In this document: positions 33,345-45,771 of the stretch, piece by piece | Numbering within the stretch: the first letter of the stretch is position 1 | Layout of the letters: every line of letters starts with the position of its first letter | Assembly: GCF_018446385.1 (NCBI RefSeq) | Contig: NC_056002.1 | Span: 12,658,894-12,722,893 of the forward strand | DNA: 64,000 nucleotides | Direction of reading: 5' to 3' | Source of the DNA: Zingiber officinale | Lineage: Eukaryota; Streptophyta; Magnoliopsida; Zingiberales; Zingiberaceae | Notes under the pieces: model-generated | Seen by the model: the letters and a program-made list of their open reading frames with translations, nothing else | Database searches by the model: none | What the model was told of the DNA's origin: nothing | Program-made: the position numbers and the translations under genes

Positions 33345-33698
33345 ATTTAGTCCTGATTTCGTCCCTAATTTTTAAATTGATCAAATTTAGTCCTTCAATT
33401 TTCGAGCGTTTTCCCAAATCAATCATTCCATCCAAATCCCTATTAAAATAGACGGGAAGACTTATTTAACCGGTGGAAGTGACCAGTTGCTTTTATTTTT
33501 ACGCTATTTCCTTTAATTCTGGAGTTGCCCTAGAAATCGTAGAGACTCACGCGTTATTCATCGATGTAAGGAGAGGTAGCGTATTTTTGCTACTGTTGTC
33601 ATTCTTTCTCCTCTCTACTTCCATTTCACCCTCTAATAGGTCTCCCCTCCCCTCGCACCTCTCTTTGTTATTTTGATTTTAGCTTATCATTCATACAG
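33345..33698 (+). repeat. left terminal inverted repeat of the MULE
   Basis: Matches the reverse complement of 54783-55130 along its whole length. Shared words in order include TTGATCAAATTTAGTCC/TTGATCAAATTTAATCC, CCAAATCCC, TTAAAATAGAC, TTCTTTCTCCTCTCT, TTTGTTATTTT and TTTTAGCTTATCATTCAT. Identity by eye is about 75-80%, so the element is old. Confidence 0.85.
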
Positions 33699-33956
33699 AT
33701 ACAACTATGTAAGTACAGCTAGGTCAAAAACCCCTCCTTTGGTACATACTTACTAGAGATTTTGGAGCAACTCCGACAAGTTATGACAACTTTTATTGTG
33801 TGTTTGCTCTTCACGACAGCTATGCTTCTCCAATTCTATAACATAGAAAACAAAAGGTTTCCGACAATGACATTTCTAAACTTTGTTTCTTGAGATTATG
33901 TAAAATATAACTTCATTCACTCAATTTGTATTTGAATGAAATTGAATTTGTAAATG

Positions 33957-34168
33957 GTGGCAAAAAAGACAAATACGCTCGCCCCCAGCGCCCCCGTCGA
34001 CCCGTCCCAGGGTCAACACAGAAGAGTTAAATCACGGGCGGCTACTAGCCTTTGGAATAGTAACTAGCACATAAGGGAGGCATTTACCCCAGCTTTGTCG
34101 AGATTCAAACCCCAGACCTCATGGTGACAACACCTTATGCGCTAGCCACTAGACCTATCCGAGGGGAC
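33957..34168 (-). mobile_element. tRNA-derived SINE with a perfect 19-bp TSD
   Basis: Flanked by GAAATTGAATTTGTAAATG at 33938-33956 and 34169-34187, an exact direct duplicate. On - the 212-base body starts GTCCCCTCGGATAGG. It holds an A-box-like TAGTGGCTAGCGCATAAGG and a B-box-like GGGGTTTGAATCTCG about 40 bases on, which together form a pol III promoter, and it ends in a T-rich tail (TTTTTTGCCAC). There is no protein coding. It lies inside the MULE, so it arrived later. The family name is unknown to me. Confidence 0.9.
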
Positions 34169-37100
34169 GAAATTGAATTTGTAAATGATTCTAGTCATGC
34201 TCAATGATGTGAAGGGTAATGTAATTCCATTATTTTCTTTTCCAAGCAGAGTGATAAAAAACTAGTGAAGAACTCAAGCTAAGCTTCCATACATTGTACA
34301 GTATTTTTATTCTCAGTGAAGTAGATTTATTGATATCACACTCGCTCTTCTCTTATTTAATGACTCAACGTAGTAAAACTTGCTTGGATCACACTCCAAA
34401 TTATGGTAAGACATACACAAATGAAGTACTTAATGTTTTTCTAATTTACATGTCATAATTTTCATTAATTCATTGAGTTATTAATTATTAATTATGCATA
34501 TTTTTCTAAGACTTTGTGGTGAACCAGATTTCCTTATAATTAAGTTTTATTATAATGGAGAAATGAAATCTAGTCTTCATGACAAAAAAATATATCGGTG
34601 GATAATTCAATTATTTTGACTATGTTGATAGGGATATTTTAGGGATGATTGAATTGTGGGGCTATGCGAAGGATATAGGCTATAAAGACAAGCAATCTAT
34701 CAAATTTTGGCATAAATTTGGAGAAACATTGAAAGATGGAAGATATTTGGAAAATGACACAGATGTTTTGGATATTATCCCCCATATTCCTAGTAATTAT
34801 GAGGTTGAAATATACATTGAATAACATGATGGTCAGACGGGGCTGGGGAGCATACCAATTAGGATGGAGAAAGATGTCAGGGAATCTGAGATAGATAATA
34901 TCAACAAAGATGTTGATGAATTTGAAGAAAGTGATTATGATTTTGATGAAAATGATAGGTTGTTTGAAACTTTTGTGGATTATGATGCAAGAGTTAGTAA
35001 AGAGAAAGACATGACTGGTGATGAACACATTTCTGATGAGTTGCTTCATATGATGCAACAACATGAAGGGGATGTTGATTGTGTGAATGATGATGGTTTT
35101 GGAAATCCATTAACTTCTGATGATGATGATGAAATACAAGATTTTCCTATTTATGATAAAAATACTGATTCCGAAAACCCACAATTGAAGCTTGGGTTGA
35201 TTTTTAATTCGAAGAAAGAAGCAAAATTTGCAATTGAGAGTTATTGCATCAGAAAAGGAATGTCAGTTATGTTCGTAAAGAATGATGGCAAGAGGCTTAG
35301 AGAAAAATGTAGAAACAATGATTGTGGATGGTTAATTCATGTTTCGATGATGACCAACGACACGTGTTGGCAAGTTAAAACTTTCGAAGAGAAACATAAT
35401 AATTGTGTTTGGTTGATTGAAAATAAATGCATTACCTCAAGTTGGTTAGGGAAAACATTTGTCAAAAAATTCATGACAAATCCCAAGTTAGGAAGCCTTG
35501 AGTTCAAGAATGAGATTCGTGAATCGATGAATGCAGATATTTCTAGGAAAGTGGCTTACTTAGAGAAGAGAAAGTATTGAGTTTGGTCGAGGGAAGTGTT
35601 GAGGAGCAATTTGGTAAAATTAGAAATTATTGTGTTGAGTTGAAACAGACTGATAGAGATGCCACCGTTATTTTGAAGTTAACTGAGGATGAAGTTAGAC
35701 CGAGATTTCAAAGAATATATGTTTGCTTTTCTGCATGCAAGTTAGGATTCCAGGATACATGTAGGCCTATCATTGGTGTTGATGGTTGCTTTCTGAAATC
35801 AAAAACAGGTGGACAGTTATTGTCAACTGTTGGATTGGATCCAAATAATAATATATTTCCAATATGTTATGTCTTAGTTGAGGGAGAAACAAAAGATACT
35901 TGGATGTGATTTTTGCGGTTGTTAGCTGTTGACATAAACTTAGGAAATCATTGTGCATGGACATTTATGTCAAACAAACAGAAAGGATTGATTCCTGCTT
36001 TGACCAGTTTGTTTCCGAATGCTGAGCACAGATTTTGTGTATGACATATGCATAGCAACATGAAAAACGATGGATATAAAAGTGTAGCCATTAAAAATTC
36101 TTTGTGGAATGTTGCAAAGGCGACAACAGTTCATGAATTTCGTAAGAGGATGCAAGAGTTGAAGGAGATTGATCATAATGCATATGAGTGTTAGAGTGTA
36201 TACTAAAAGCCTAGCTTTTTGTATAAACATTTATTTAGAAATAAGAATCACATTGGTCAAATGTCTACATTTATATGTTAAGTGTAGTTGTTCAATTAAT
36301 TTATATTGTAGATAACATGGTGTGTGGTGTCACACACAGAAGATCATGTTATCAGTTCTTTATAAATTATAAACAGTTGCTCACGACTAAGATGGAAAGG
36401 AACAAACTGTTGGAATAGTCGTAGTGTAATTAGGTATTAGTTTATCTTGACTAATAAATTACACTAGTACACTCTGAGTGTATTGAGCAAGACCATTTAA
36501 GGTAAGTTCTTTTTTTACTGACTTAATAAAAGAATAAGACATTAATTATTATGGAAGTGTGTGCTCTTAATCCTAATATAATAACAATCACATATATTTA
36601 GTATTTATTTCTTTGACTTATCAAAAGGTGAGATTTAGCTCGATAAATCAAAATGTCCGATAAGTTGGGAAATGATATTACTTATAGTGTGTGTTGTTGA
36701 TTATAGAAGGAAACTGTGTCCTAGAAATCTAGGTTGATATTGTCCCCAAGAGGAGCTCATAAGGATTGTCATGTTAAACCCTGCAGGTAGACTTAGTCCG
36801 ACACGACAATAAGATTGAGTGGTACTACTCTTGGACTAAGATATTAATTAAAGTGAGTTGTCAGTAACTCAATTAATTAGTGGACATCCGACATCTTAAA
36901 CACAGGGAGATTAACACACTCATGATAAGAAGGAGCCCAAAATGTAATTTGAGATTGGTGCGGTAGTTCAATAATAATTCTTTAGTGGAATGAATTATTA
37001 TTGATGAAATTAAGTTGGGTGTTCGGGGCGAACACGGGAAGCTTAATTTCATCGGGAGACAAAAATCAATTCCTCCTCTCGGTCCCTATCGTAGGCTCTT

Positions 37101-37893
37101 GTATATAAAGAATTATACCCACCTATACCCACCTTCTTACCTACTCTTTGGTGGTCGACCAAGCTAGCTTGGAGCCCAAGCTAGGGCCGGCTAAGACCCA
37201 AAGATTGAGCCAAGTAGGGGTCGGCCAATGCTTGGAGCCCAAGCATGGTGTGGTCGTCCCTTAGAAAAATAAAAGGATTTTTATTTTTAAAATTTTCTTA
37301 TGTGGATTCCATGATTTTTAAAAGAGAGTTTAAAATTTAAATCTTTCATTCTACAAAAATTAAGAAAAGATTTGATATCTTTCCTTATTTATAGATTGAG
37401 AGGAAGATTTTAATTTTGATAAAACTTTCCTTTTTTTTGTAACCATGTTCATGATTTAAAAAGAGAATTTTAAAATTAAATATTTCCTTTTATAGTCTTC
37501 TACAAAAGATTAAGAGAAAGATTAGATATCTTTCCTTATTTGTAGATTGAAAGGAGATTTTAATTTTAGAGATAACTTTCTTTTTTGAAAATCAACCACA
37601 TGTTTAAAAGAAAGATTTTAATTTTCTTTTATAACCAACCATAGAGAAATTTTAATTTTAAAATTTTCGGAAATAAATAAGGAAGTTTTAATTTTGTGTT
37701 TAAAACTTTCCTTATTTGGAGCATGGGGATGTGACCGGCCATAGCATGGTTAAAAGGAAAATTTAATTAATTTTTCCTTAATAACCAAAGGCAAGGAATA
37801 TACGGGAATTTTAATAACAATTAAATTTCCTTATTTGCCAAGACCAAAGAATATAAAAGAGGGGGTAGAGGTGCCTTCACAATAGAACATATA

Positions 37894-38736
37894 TGATCCT
37901 GTCCGAATGTTGAACCAACGGACGCTGGGCACGTGGCGCTCTCCGGTTGCTGACGTGGGTCTTCGACTGGTTGCACGAACCTCCGGCGAACCTGCACAGA
38001 AGTCGGGCCGGGAAGGGGTTCCCGGCGGCGACCCTCCGACGCTCAAGTCAGGCAAGCAAGTAGTAAAAAAAGTGGCTCCAAAGGTGTCCTACGCGTACCT
38101 CCGGCGAAGTATAAGGCTCTTTATATAGAGCGGTGAAAGAGCTCCTGCACGTCCACCAAGGCGCATACGTGTCCGTAGCCCATACCTCGGTATGTGTCTG
38201 TCAGAAAGCTTACCTGACGCCATACTGCTACAGTCCAAGCACGTCTTCGATGGGACAACAGAGCACCTCGTTGTCAGACTTGGAGTATGGCCTACCCATA
38301 GGACTTGATAGCTGTCATAAGATGTTCTTGTCCTTCTCTACCGACCACAGGCCGGGGCGTCCGGCAGGCCGGCTGGTCGGGGAGTCTGTCCGGCCAGCCC
38401 TCATCTTACGCGCCGGCCGGACGACACTCACATCACGTCCGACCTGCCGTTGGTATCGATATGCTGGGGATATTTTCGGTAGGGTGTTATGTAGGGAATG
38501 TTTAGCAGTATGTCACATTGCCTTCGGACGATCATGACGTCCGCTCGGCCCTTCGTTACTGTTCAATCGAGTGTCGGAACCCCGACTTCTGTCGGGGCGA
38601 CTTTTGCCATCGGCTATTCACCGGTCGGCCGGCCGGGAGGTTGGCCCATCCTTCTCCGGTCGACCACCTGGCCTTTTGACTCCCGCGTGGCATTGACCCC
38701 TCAGAATGGGGGTCCCCTGTTCTAACCGCCGGATCA
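37894..38736 (-). repeat. 3' LTR of the gypsy element
   Basis: 843 bases; on - it reads TGATCCGGCGG ... GGACAGGATCA. A CTATATAAAG box lies on - at about 38119-38128. Partner 47926-48768 has the same length. Confidence 0.95.
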
Positions 38737-38756
38737 CTTGCCTCCCCCTCAAGTCT
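38737..38756 (-). promoter_or_regulatory. polypurine tract of the gypsy element
   Basis: On - GACTTGAGGGGGAGGCAAG directly precedes the LTR start TGATCC, marking the left LTR as the 3' LTR. Confidence 0.8.
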
Positions 38757-39371
38757 AGTCGAAGGAGGCGAAGTCCGACTGACTAGACTGCCGATCTGAC
38801 AGAGTAACGACAGATACATTAATCCGCTCGGCCAGGCTTAGGGATGCTCATCCGTTCGGCGGTACTTTGCCCATGCCTTGTATTCCCTTGGAATCCATGC
38901 CCCATCCTCTTCTCTACTGACAACTACGTGCGCTGCGTGCGATACAGGACGCTCATTAAATGTAACCCGTATCTTGCTGACACGTGGCAATCTTACTTTT
39001 GTCAGGGTATAGCGGTGGCGTCACCTCCGATGGGACAGTCGCCGTTTGAAATGAACGGCTGGATGATGACCTCGTTCTTCACGACCTGAATCGGACGGCT
39101 AAGGCCGTACGGGGCAAACGTTATAAATCTCGTGGCCCCCCCTCTCTCCGCCGCCTTCTTCTTCATCGACCTTCGACCCCCCTTTGCTGTTTCTGCTCCA
39201 GCGATCCTTATTCCCCGCCTGTTTGGTGCGCTTGCCATCTTCTTCCTTTCCTCGATCTTTTTCGTACCCGTTAGCCTTCCTTTTCAGCTTCCCTCCTCCT
39301 GTATTGCTTTCTTTTTCATTCTGTCGGCATTTTCTTTTAGTTTTTCTGTCAATATCTCTTCTGTTTCGACC
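38757..39371. other. gypsy 3' spacer / leader of the antisense ORF
   Basis: GC-rich non-coding sequence between the polypurine tract and the antisense ORF start. On + a TATA-like ACGTTATAAATC lies at 39118-39129, about 240 bases before the antisense start codon. Confidence 0.45.
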
Positions 39372-41554
39372 ATGGCGAGTACTTCTACGCCTACAGTCGG
39401 CGCTCCTAGTCTTTGGTATATGACTATGGAGAGCCGATTCGATGAAGAAGACGCACTGCGCCTCATTCGAACGTATGAAATTCCGGCTGACCATGAGATA
39501 GTTGTAGCTACTCCTTCCAATCGGCCTAATGATCCGCCGCCCGGCACCATTTGCTTCTTCCGTGATCAATTTTTGGCCGGGCTGCACTTTCCTCCACATC
39601 CGTTCATCATCAAAATATGCAACCACTTTCGCCTCCCGCTCGACCAATTAGTCCCGAACTCGATTAGGTTGTTGAGCGGGGTGATAGTCCTTTTCAAGTT
39701 GAATGATATCCCCTTGGACCCCCAAATCTTTCACTATTTTCTTCTACCCAAAACAATCCGAGTGGGGGACCTTCATATTTCAATCTAGGTTGGGTTTCGT
39801 CCTATTTACCAACATGCCGAGCTCCAATAAGCACTGGAAGGAGCATTTCTTTTTTATGCGTCTCCCCGAACGGTCGGCCTTCCGAACGAAGTGGTAGACG
39901 GCGGTGCCGACTCAACCGGGTCTTGGCAAATTCAAGAGCCATCCGACGTATCTTCATGCGGCCAACCAACTGGTCGGCCAACGTTACGATATCGACAAGT
40001 TGCTCCTTCCTGGAGTAATGTATATATTCGGCTTGTCTCCTATTCAAGCCGATCTGCCTTGCAGCATGAGTAAGCGATTCTTATCCCCCTTTTTCTGTTG
40101 TGCTAACTGATTTATTCTTTGTTTTTGCAGCTGAAGTTATGTGGCGTGCTAAGGCAACCGAAAAGCTCAAGCTGAAAGCCGTCCATATTGAGGCGGTGAA
40201 GGACAAGGAAGCGGCCGAACGGGGGCTGGTCCTGACCGGCCATACAACTGAAGGGAGCGAGGGAACTCAAGTTGCTCCCGAGGCTTCGGCCGCCCGCGTC
40301 TCCACTGACGAGGCCGCGGCCAATATCACAACATCTGCCCAGGCCGAGGAGGAAGGCCGATCGGCTGACGAGGCACCTTTGGTGACTCGTAAACGCCGTC
40401 GGCTAGAGCAAGCCGCTCAACAACCTTCACCAGGAGAGCAGCTTTCCGAGCGGAGCGATGATGCTTATGTGGTTTTTGAGGCGGTCTCCTCGGAGCACAC
40501 TCCAACTCAGCTTGACTTGCCGTCGACCATCACTGAGGTGCAACCTTCCACCTCTCAGACTCTACGTCGTCTTAGGCGACTGGGCGACCGTCCGGTCCCG
40601 ATCGGCGAGTCCTCTGGCCATGCTGCTGCGTCTCAAGATGACTCGAGCGGCCCGAGGGTGATTAAAACTGTCCTCAGATTTCCCTCGGAGGAATACTTAC
40701 TGGCCGTCGATCGGCCATCGGTTCCCGAACAGCAGATCACCCTCACCGGTCCGCTCGCCAAAGTTTGGGAGGACGCGCGCGTACGCGTCACGCTCATGTC
40801 CCCCAGTCAACTAGGGGACAGTAACCTGCAACAGGCGACCGGGGTATGCCTTTCTGCTTTATTGATATTTTTTATTTTAGCTTTTAACTTAACTGCCTTT
40901 ATTTGCAGAGTTGGGTAGAGCAGATCGCAGTCAGCAATCGACTGGCTGAGCTGGAGGAAGACATGAAAAAACTCAAACTTTCGGAGGCAATCCACGGCTG
41001 CTTTAGAGAAAAGCAAAAAGCTTTTGGAAGCCGAACGGAAACGCGCTTCCGATCTGGCGAGCGAGGTCGCTCGGCTTGAAGCTGTGGTCAAACAACGGGA
41101 TAAAGAGATCAAGACAGCAACCACTCGGAAGCGCAAGGCCATCGATGACATGGACCTAATGAAGGTGGAGATCAGAGGGCTAGAGCAACGCGTCAAGGAG
41201 CTGGATGTCCTCCTGGCCACCGAGAAGGAGGGCCGCTCGGCCGATCTGCTCAAATTTGAAGGAGACTTGAAGGATCTCCATGCCGCCAACGATGCTTCCC
41301 GAGCCGCGCTCCAAGGTTATCAGGATGGGGAGTCGGCCCGCTCTGACGAAGTGAGGAAGGCATTTGTCCGCTCGGATGATTTCGGAGAGAAATTCACCGA
41401 CAAGATTTCCCTCACTTTCGAAGAGGTGATCAAGGCGGCGGTGGATTACTTGAAGGCTAAAGGCCACCTTCCCGCCGAGCTGACCATCCCCCCAGAGGAT
41501 CTGGCTACCGTGATGGGCGACATTCCTGATGCTCTTTTTGATTTTGACGCGTGA
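39372..41554 (+). pseudogene. antisense ORF of the gypsy element, spliced, coiled coil
   Basis: It reads opposite to gag-pol. Exon 1 starts at ATG 39372 (context ACCATGG) and encodes the domain known in Pfam as 'putative gypsy type transposon' (PF04195), with ICFFRDQFLAGLHFPPHPF and, after a frame change near 39745, MPSSNKHWKEHFFF. Probable introns are 40070-40130 (GTAAGC..TTGCAG) and 40844-40908 (GTATGC..TTGCAG). Exon 2 is Glu/Ala/Ser-rich, with KRRRLEQ-like basic clusters. Exon 3 is a long coiled coil (EAERKRASDLASEVARLEAV..) that ends DALFDFDA. A frame change near 40985 and a stop near 39895 break this copy. The function of this extra ORF in Tat elements is unknown; the coiled coil suggests a structural or nuclear role. 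Confidence 0.8.
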
Positions 41555-41996
41555 GGAGTGTTTATGTTTTTGTACTCTTGCTGTTCGGCACAACTTATTT
41601 TTGCTGTAACTTCTTTTGTTTGCCCAGCGTTTGGCATAAATAGATCATCTTTCTGTTCTTGCAGCTTTTGTTTTGGCAAGAAAATTTTCTTTCGTCATGT
41701 TTAAAGTGTTCTTTAAAACTCCTCCGCTCGGCTCCATACTCTAACATGAGCTCAAGCCGATTGTCTTCGAAAAACGTCTTTCGCCATGCGACTGCATAGC
41801 CGCTCGGCGAGCGAACGTCATTCGTTCACGTGCTCACCTCTTTAATTCTTATTAACTATCTTTTGCTTTGCACCTTACCTCAAAGGGATTTTCCCCATAT
41901 TTTTGCTAAGCGAGCCGCTCGGCCGTATGCTGGCATTTAAGAACAGGCTCTGTCGTCGGTCGGCTCTTACCGCCGGAATGTATCACGTGGATGGCT
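41555..41996. other. gypsy spacer between antisense ORF and tandem array
   Basis: Non-coding; it contains several GCTCGG words typical of the element. No reading frame seen. Confidence 0.45.
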
Positions 41997-42645
41997 ATCC
42001 GCTCGGAGAGTTTATAGACGCCGGCTCGTCTCTCGATTTTTAACGTCGGAGCTCGACGGTCTTCCGCTCGAAGCGTTTATAAACGCCGGCTCGTCTCTCG
42101 ATTTTTAACGTCGGAGCTCGACGGCCTTCCGCTCGGACGTTTATAGACGCCGACTCGTCTCTCGATATTTAACGTCGGAGCTCGACGGTCTTCCGCTCGG
42201 AGGATTTATAGACGCCAGCTCGTCTCTCGATATTTAACGTCGGAGCTCGACGGTCTTCCGCTCGGAGGGTTTATAGACGTCGGCTTGTCTCTCGATATTT
42301 AACGTCGGAGCTCGACGGTCTTCCGCTCGGAGGGTTTATAGACGCCGGCTCGTCTCTCAATATTTAACGTCGGAGCTCGACGGTCTTCCGCTCGGAGGGT
42401 TTATAGACGCCGACTCGTCTCTCGATATTTAACATTGGAGCTCGACGGTCTTCCGCTCGGAGGGTTTATAGACGCCGGCTCGTCTCTCGATATTTAACGT
42501 CGGAGCTCGACGATCTTCCGCTTAGAGGGTTTATAGACGCCGGCTCGTCTCTCGATATTTAACGTCGGAGCTCGACGGTCTTCCGCTCGGAGGGTTTATA
42601 GACGCCGGCTCGTCTCTCGATATTTAACGTCGGAGCTCGACGGCC
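41997..42645 (-). repeat. 65-base tandem array in the gypsy element
   Basis: Ten head-to-tail units of 65 bases (one of 64), each with CCGCTCGG, TTTATAGACGCCGGCTCG, TCTCTCGAT and CGTCGGAGCTCGACGG in order. Units differ at 0-5 positions. Inner inverted words (CGTCGGAGCTCGACG) give each unit a palindrome. Tandem arrays next to the 3' LTR or spacer are known in Tat elements (and seed satellites), so this is a family trait. Confidence 0.93.
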
Positions 42646-42775
42646 TTAAAGGCTAATCTTTAATACAGCCGCTCGGCGGACACACTAGCCATCCTTGGAA
42701 TCATTTTTGCTTCCTGCATTACAAGGACATAGGCGACTAGCATATACACAAAAATGAGTTGCATCGGTGCACCTC

Positions 42776-45771
42776 TCATCCAGCTCGATAAGGCTGGAGA
42801 TGATTCGCGCTCCATGGCCGATCCAGCTGCCGTCCTTCTTCATCCTCCAAATAGTAAGTGCCCGAGCGGAGCTTTTCGATAACCTTGAAGGGGCTCGCCC
42901 AGGGAGCTTCCAGCTTGCCGACGTCGCCGACCGGCTTGACTTTCTTCCAGACAAGATCGCCGACCTGGAACGATCTGGGGATTACGCGGCGGTTGTAGTT
43001 TTGCTTCATCCGCTGCCGGTACGCCATCAGTCGAACGGATGCCTTGGCTCGCTCCTCGTCGACCAAATCCAATTCCATGTTCCTCCGTTCGGCGTTGCCT
43101 TCATCATAATTCTGGATCCGGACGGACTCGACGCCGACTTCGACAGGAACCACCGCTTCGCCGCCGTATACCAGATGGAAAGGCGTGACGCCTGTTCCTT
43201 CCTTTGGAGTCGTTCGGATGGCCCATAGGACGCCCGGCACTTCATCTACCCAGCTTCCTCCCAAGTGGTCGAGCCGAGCGCGCAGAACACGGAGAATTTC
43301 CCAATTAGCTACTTCGGCCTGACCGTTACTTTGGGGATAGGCCACGGACGTGAAGTGTTGCTCGATGCCATAGCTTTTGCACCAATCTTCGAGCAACTTC
43401 CCTGTGAATTGTCGCCCGTTGTCGGAAATCAGTCGGCGAGGGATGCCGAACCGACAGATGATGTGCTGCCATATGAACTTTTTGACCATCTGTTCGGTGA
43501 TCCTGGCTAGCGGCTCGGCCTCCACCCACTTGGAAAAATAATCGACCGCCACTAGCAGAAATTTCCGTTGTCCGGTCGCCATAGGAAATGGACCAACGAT
43601 ATCCATTCCCCATTGATCGAACGGACATGAGACTGTTGATGCCTTCATTTCCTCTGCCGGTCGGTGGAAGAAGTTATGGTACTTCTGGCATGAAAGGCAC
43701 GTCGACACGGTCCGAGCAGCGTCTACTTGTAAGGTTAGCCAGAAGTACCCAGCCAACAGGATCTTCTTAGCCAGCGATCGTCCGCCCGGATGTCCTCCGC
43801 ATGATCCTTGATGTACTTCTTGGAGGATGTAAGCCGAGTCCTCCGAGCTCACGCATTTCAACAGCGGGCGTGAGAAAGCCTTCTTGTAAAGCTGATCGCC
43901 GATGAGTGTGAACCGACCGACTCTCCTCCTTAGCAGCTGGGCTTCATTCTGATCGGACGGTGTGGCGCCCGAGCGCAGAAACTCCATGATGGGTGTCCTC
44001 CAGTCGCTCGGAAACGTAAGGCCTTCCATACGGTCGACGTGCGCCACCAACAATACTTGTTCAATTGGCTGCTGAATGGCGATCGGCGTTATTGAGCTCG
44101 CGAGTTTGGCTAACTCATCGGCCGCTTGATTTTCTGCTCTGGGTATCTTCTGGACAATGACTTCTCTAAAATTGGCTTTAAGCTTCTCAAAGGCTTCAGC
44201 GTAGAGCTTGAGCCGAGCACTGTTGATTTCGAAGGTACCAGAGAGCTGTTGAGCGGCCAACTGGGAATCCGAATGAAGCGTTACCCGACCGGCACCCACA
44301 TGCCGTGCTGCCTGCAAGCCGGCTATGAGGGCCTCATACTCTGCTTCATTGTTTGTAGCTTTATAATCCAGCCGGACGGATAAGTGCATCTTTTCTTCTT
44401 GAGGAGAGAGCAACAGTATTCCAATCCTGCTTCCGAGCCGAGTGGATGATCCGTCCACAAATATTTTCCACATAGCTTCCGGCTCTGAATTCTGCACCTC
44501 AGTCACAAAATCTGCCAAGGACTGCGCTTTGATTGCCGAGCGGGGCTGGTATTGGATGTCAAATTCACTTAACTCCGTCGTCCATTTGATGAGCCGCCCG
44601 GACGCTTCTGGATTCAGTAATACACGCCCGAGCGGGCTATTGGTTTTGACAATGATGGTATGCGCCAGGAAGTATGGACGAAGGCGCCGAGCGGCGAGGA
44701 CCAGAGCGAAAGCCAGCTTCTCGAGCCCAGTGTAGCGAGATTCAGCATCTTTTAAAATATGACTAAGGAAATACACAGGCTCTTCTCCACTCGCCCTCAC
44801 TAGTGTCGAGCCAATTGCTTGCTCGGTTGAAGACAAGTACATATAAAGTGGCTCACCCGCAGTCGGCTTGGCTAATACCGGGAGAGAGCTCAGATATGCC
44901 TTCAAATCTTCGAACGCCCGATCACATTCTTCGTCCCAATGAAACTTATTGGCCTTGCGCAAGATTTTGAAAAAAGGAAGGCTCCGGTCGGCGGTTTTGG
45001 AGATGAATCTGGACAGAGCAGTTATCCGATCGGTCAAACGCTGCACTTCCCTTGTATTTCTTGGAGGCGGCATGTCTTGTAGAGCTTTCACCTTGCTGGG
45101 ATTTGCTTCGATGCCCCGCTCGGTCACTATGTAACCTAAGAAACGTCCTCCTTTTGCTTCGAACAGGCATTTCTGGGGATTTAGCTTGACTCCATATTTC
45201 CGTAACGTTCGGAAGGTTTCCTCCATGTCTTTGAAGAGATCGGCCGCTCGGACGGACTTGATGAGAATGTCGTCCACGTACACTTCCAGATTTCGCCCGA
45301 TCTGCTCTCTGAATACTTTATTCATCAAGCGCTGATATGTGGCTCCCGCATTCTTCAATCCGAACGGCATCACATTATAGCAATAGGTGCCGTCGGCCGT
45401 CACGAAGCTGACTTTTTCTTGATCTTCACGGGCGAGCGGCACTTGATGATAGCCGTAGAGTCCACCAGCTGATCTATCCAGGGCAGAGGATAAAAGTCTT
45501 TCGGGCAAGCTTTGTTGAGATCCCAAAAATCTATGCATACTCTCCACTTGTTGCCCGGCTTGGAGACTAATACTACGTTCGCCAGCCAGCTCGGGAACTG
45601 CACCTCGCGTATATGGTCAGCTTCCAGAAGCTTCTCCACCTCCGCCCGGATGATGGTATTCTGCTCAGCGCTGAAATCTCTTTTTCTCTGCTTCACCGGC
45701 CGAGCGTCCGGTCGGACATGTAGCTTGTGTTGTGCTATGCTCGGCGAAATTCCGGGCAGCTCATGCGTCGA
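42776..45771 (-). pseudogene. gypsy Pol: reverse transcriptase, two RNases H, integrase
   Basis: The segment 45771-45400 (frame a) carries the RT start (WRVCIDFWDLNKACPKD). The frame then shifts near 45450 into 45547-42776, 923 residues. In residue numbers of that frame: YVDD 90-93; the first RNase H about 200-330, degenerate; the second, plant-type RNase H 360-490 with D365, E403, D427 and D477; integrase zinc finger H579, H586, C617, C620; catalytic D649, D709, E745 (35 residues between the last two); and a C-terminal GDLVWKK domain ending in ANHLQPY. Apart from the shift and the upstream stop it is well conserved. An open frame of this length supports a young age. In the family, Pol copies element RNA and integrates the product. 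Confidence 0.93.

Noticed and set aside
41997-42645. CRISPR-like array
   Set aside because: Units are contiguous 65-base tandem repeats without spacers, within a plant retrotransposon.
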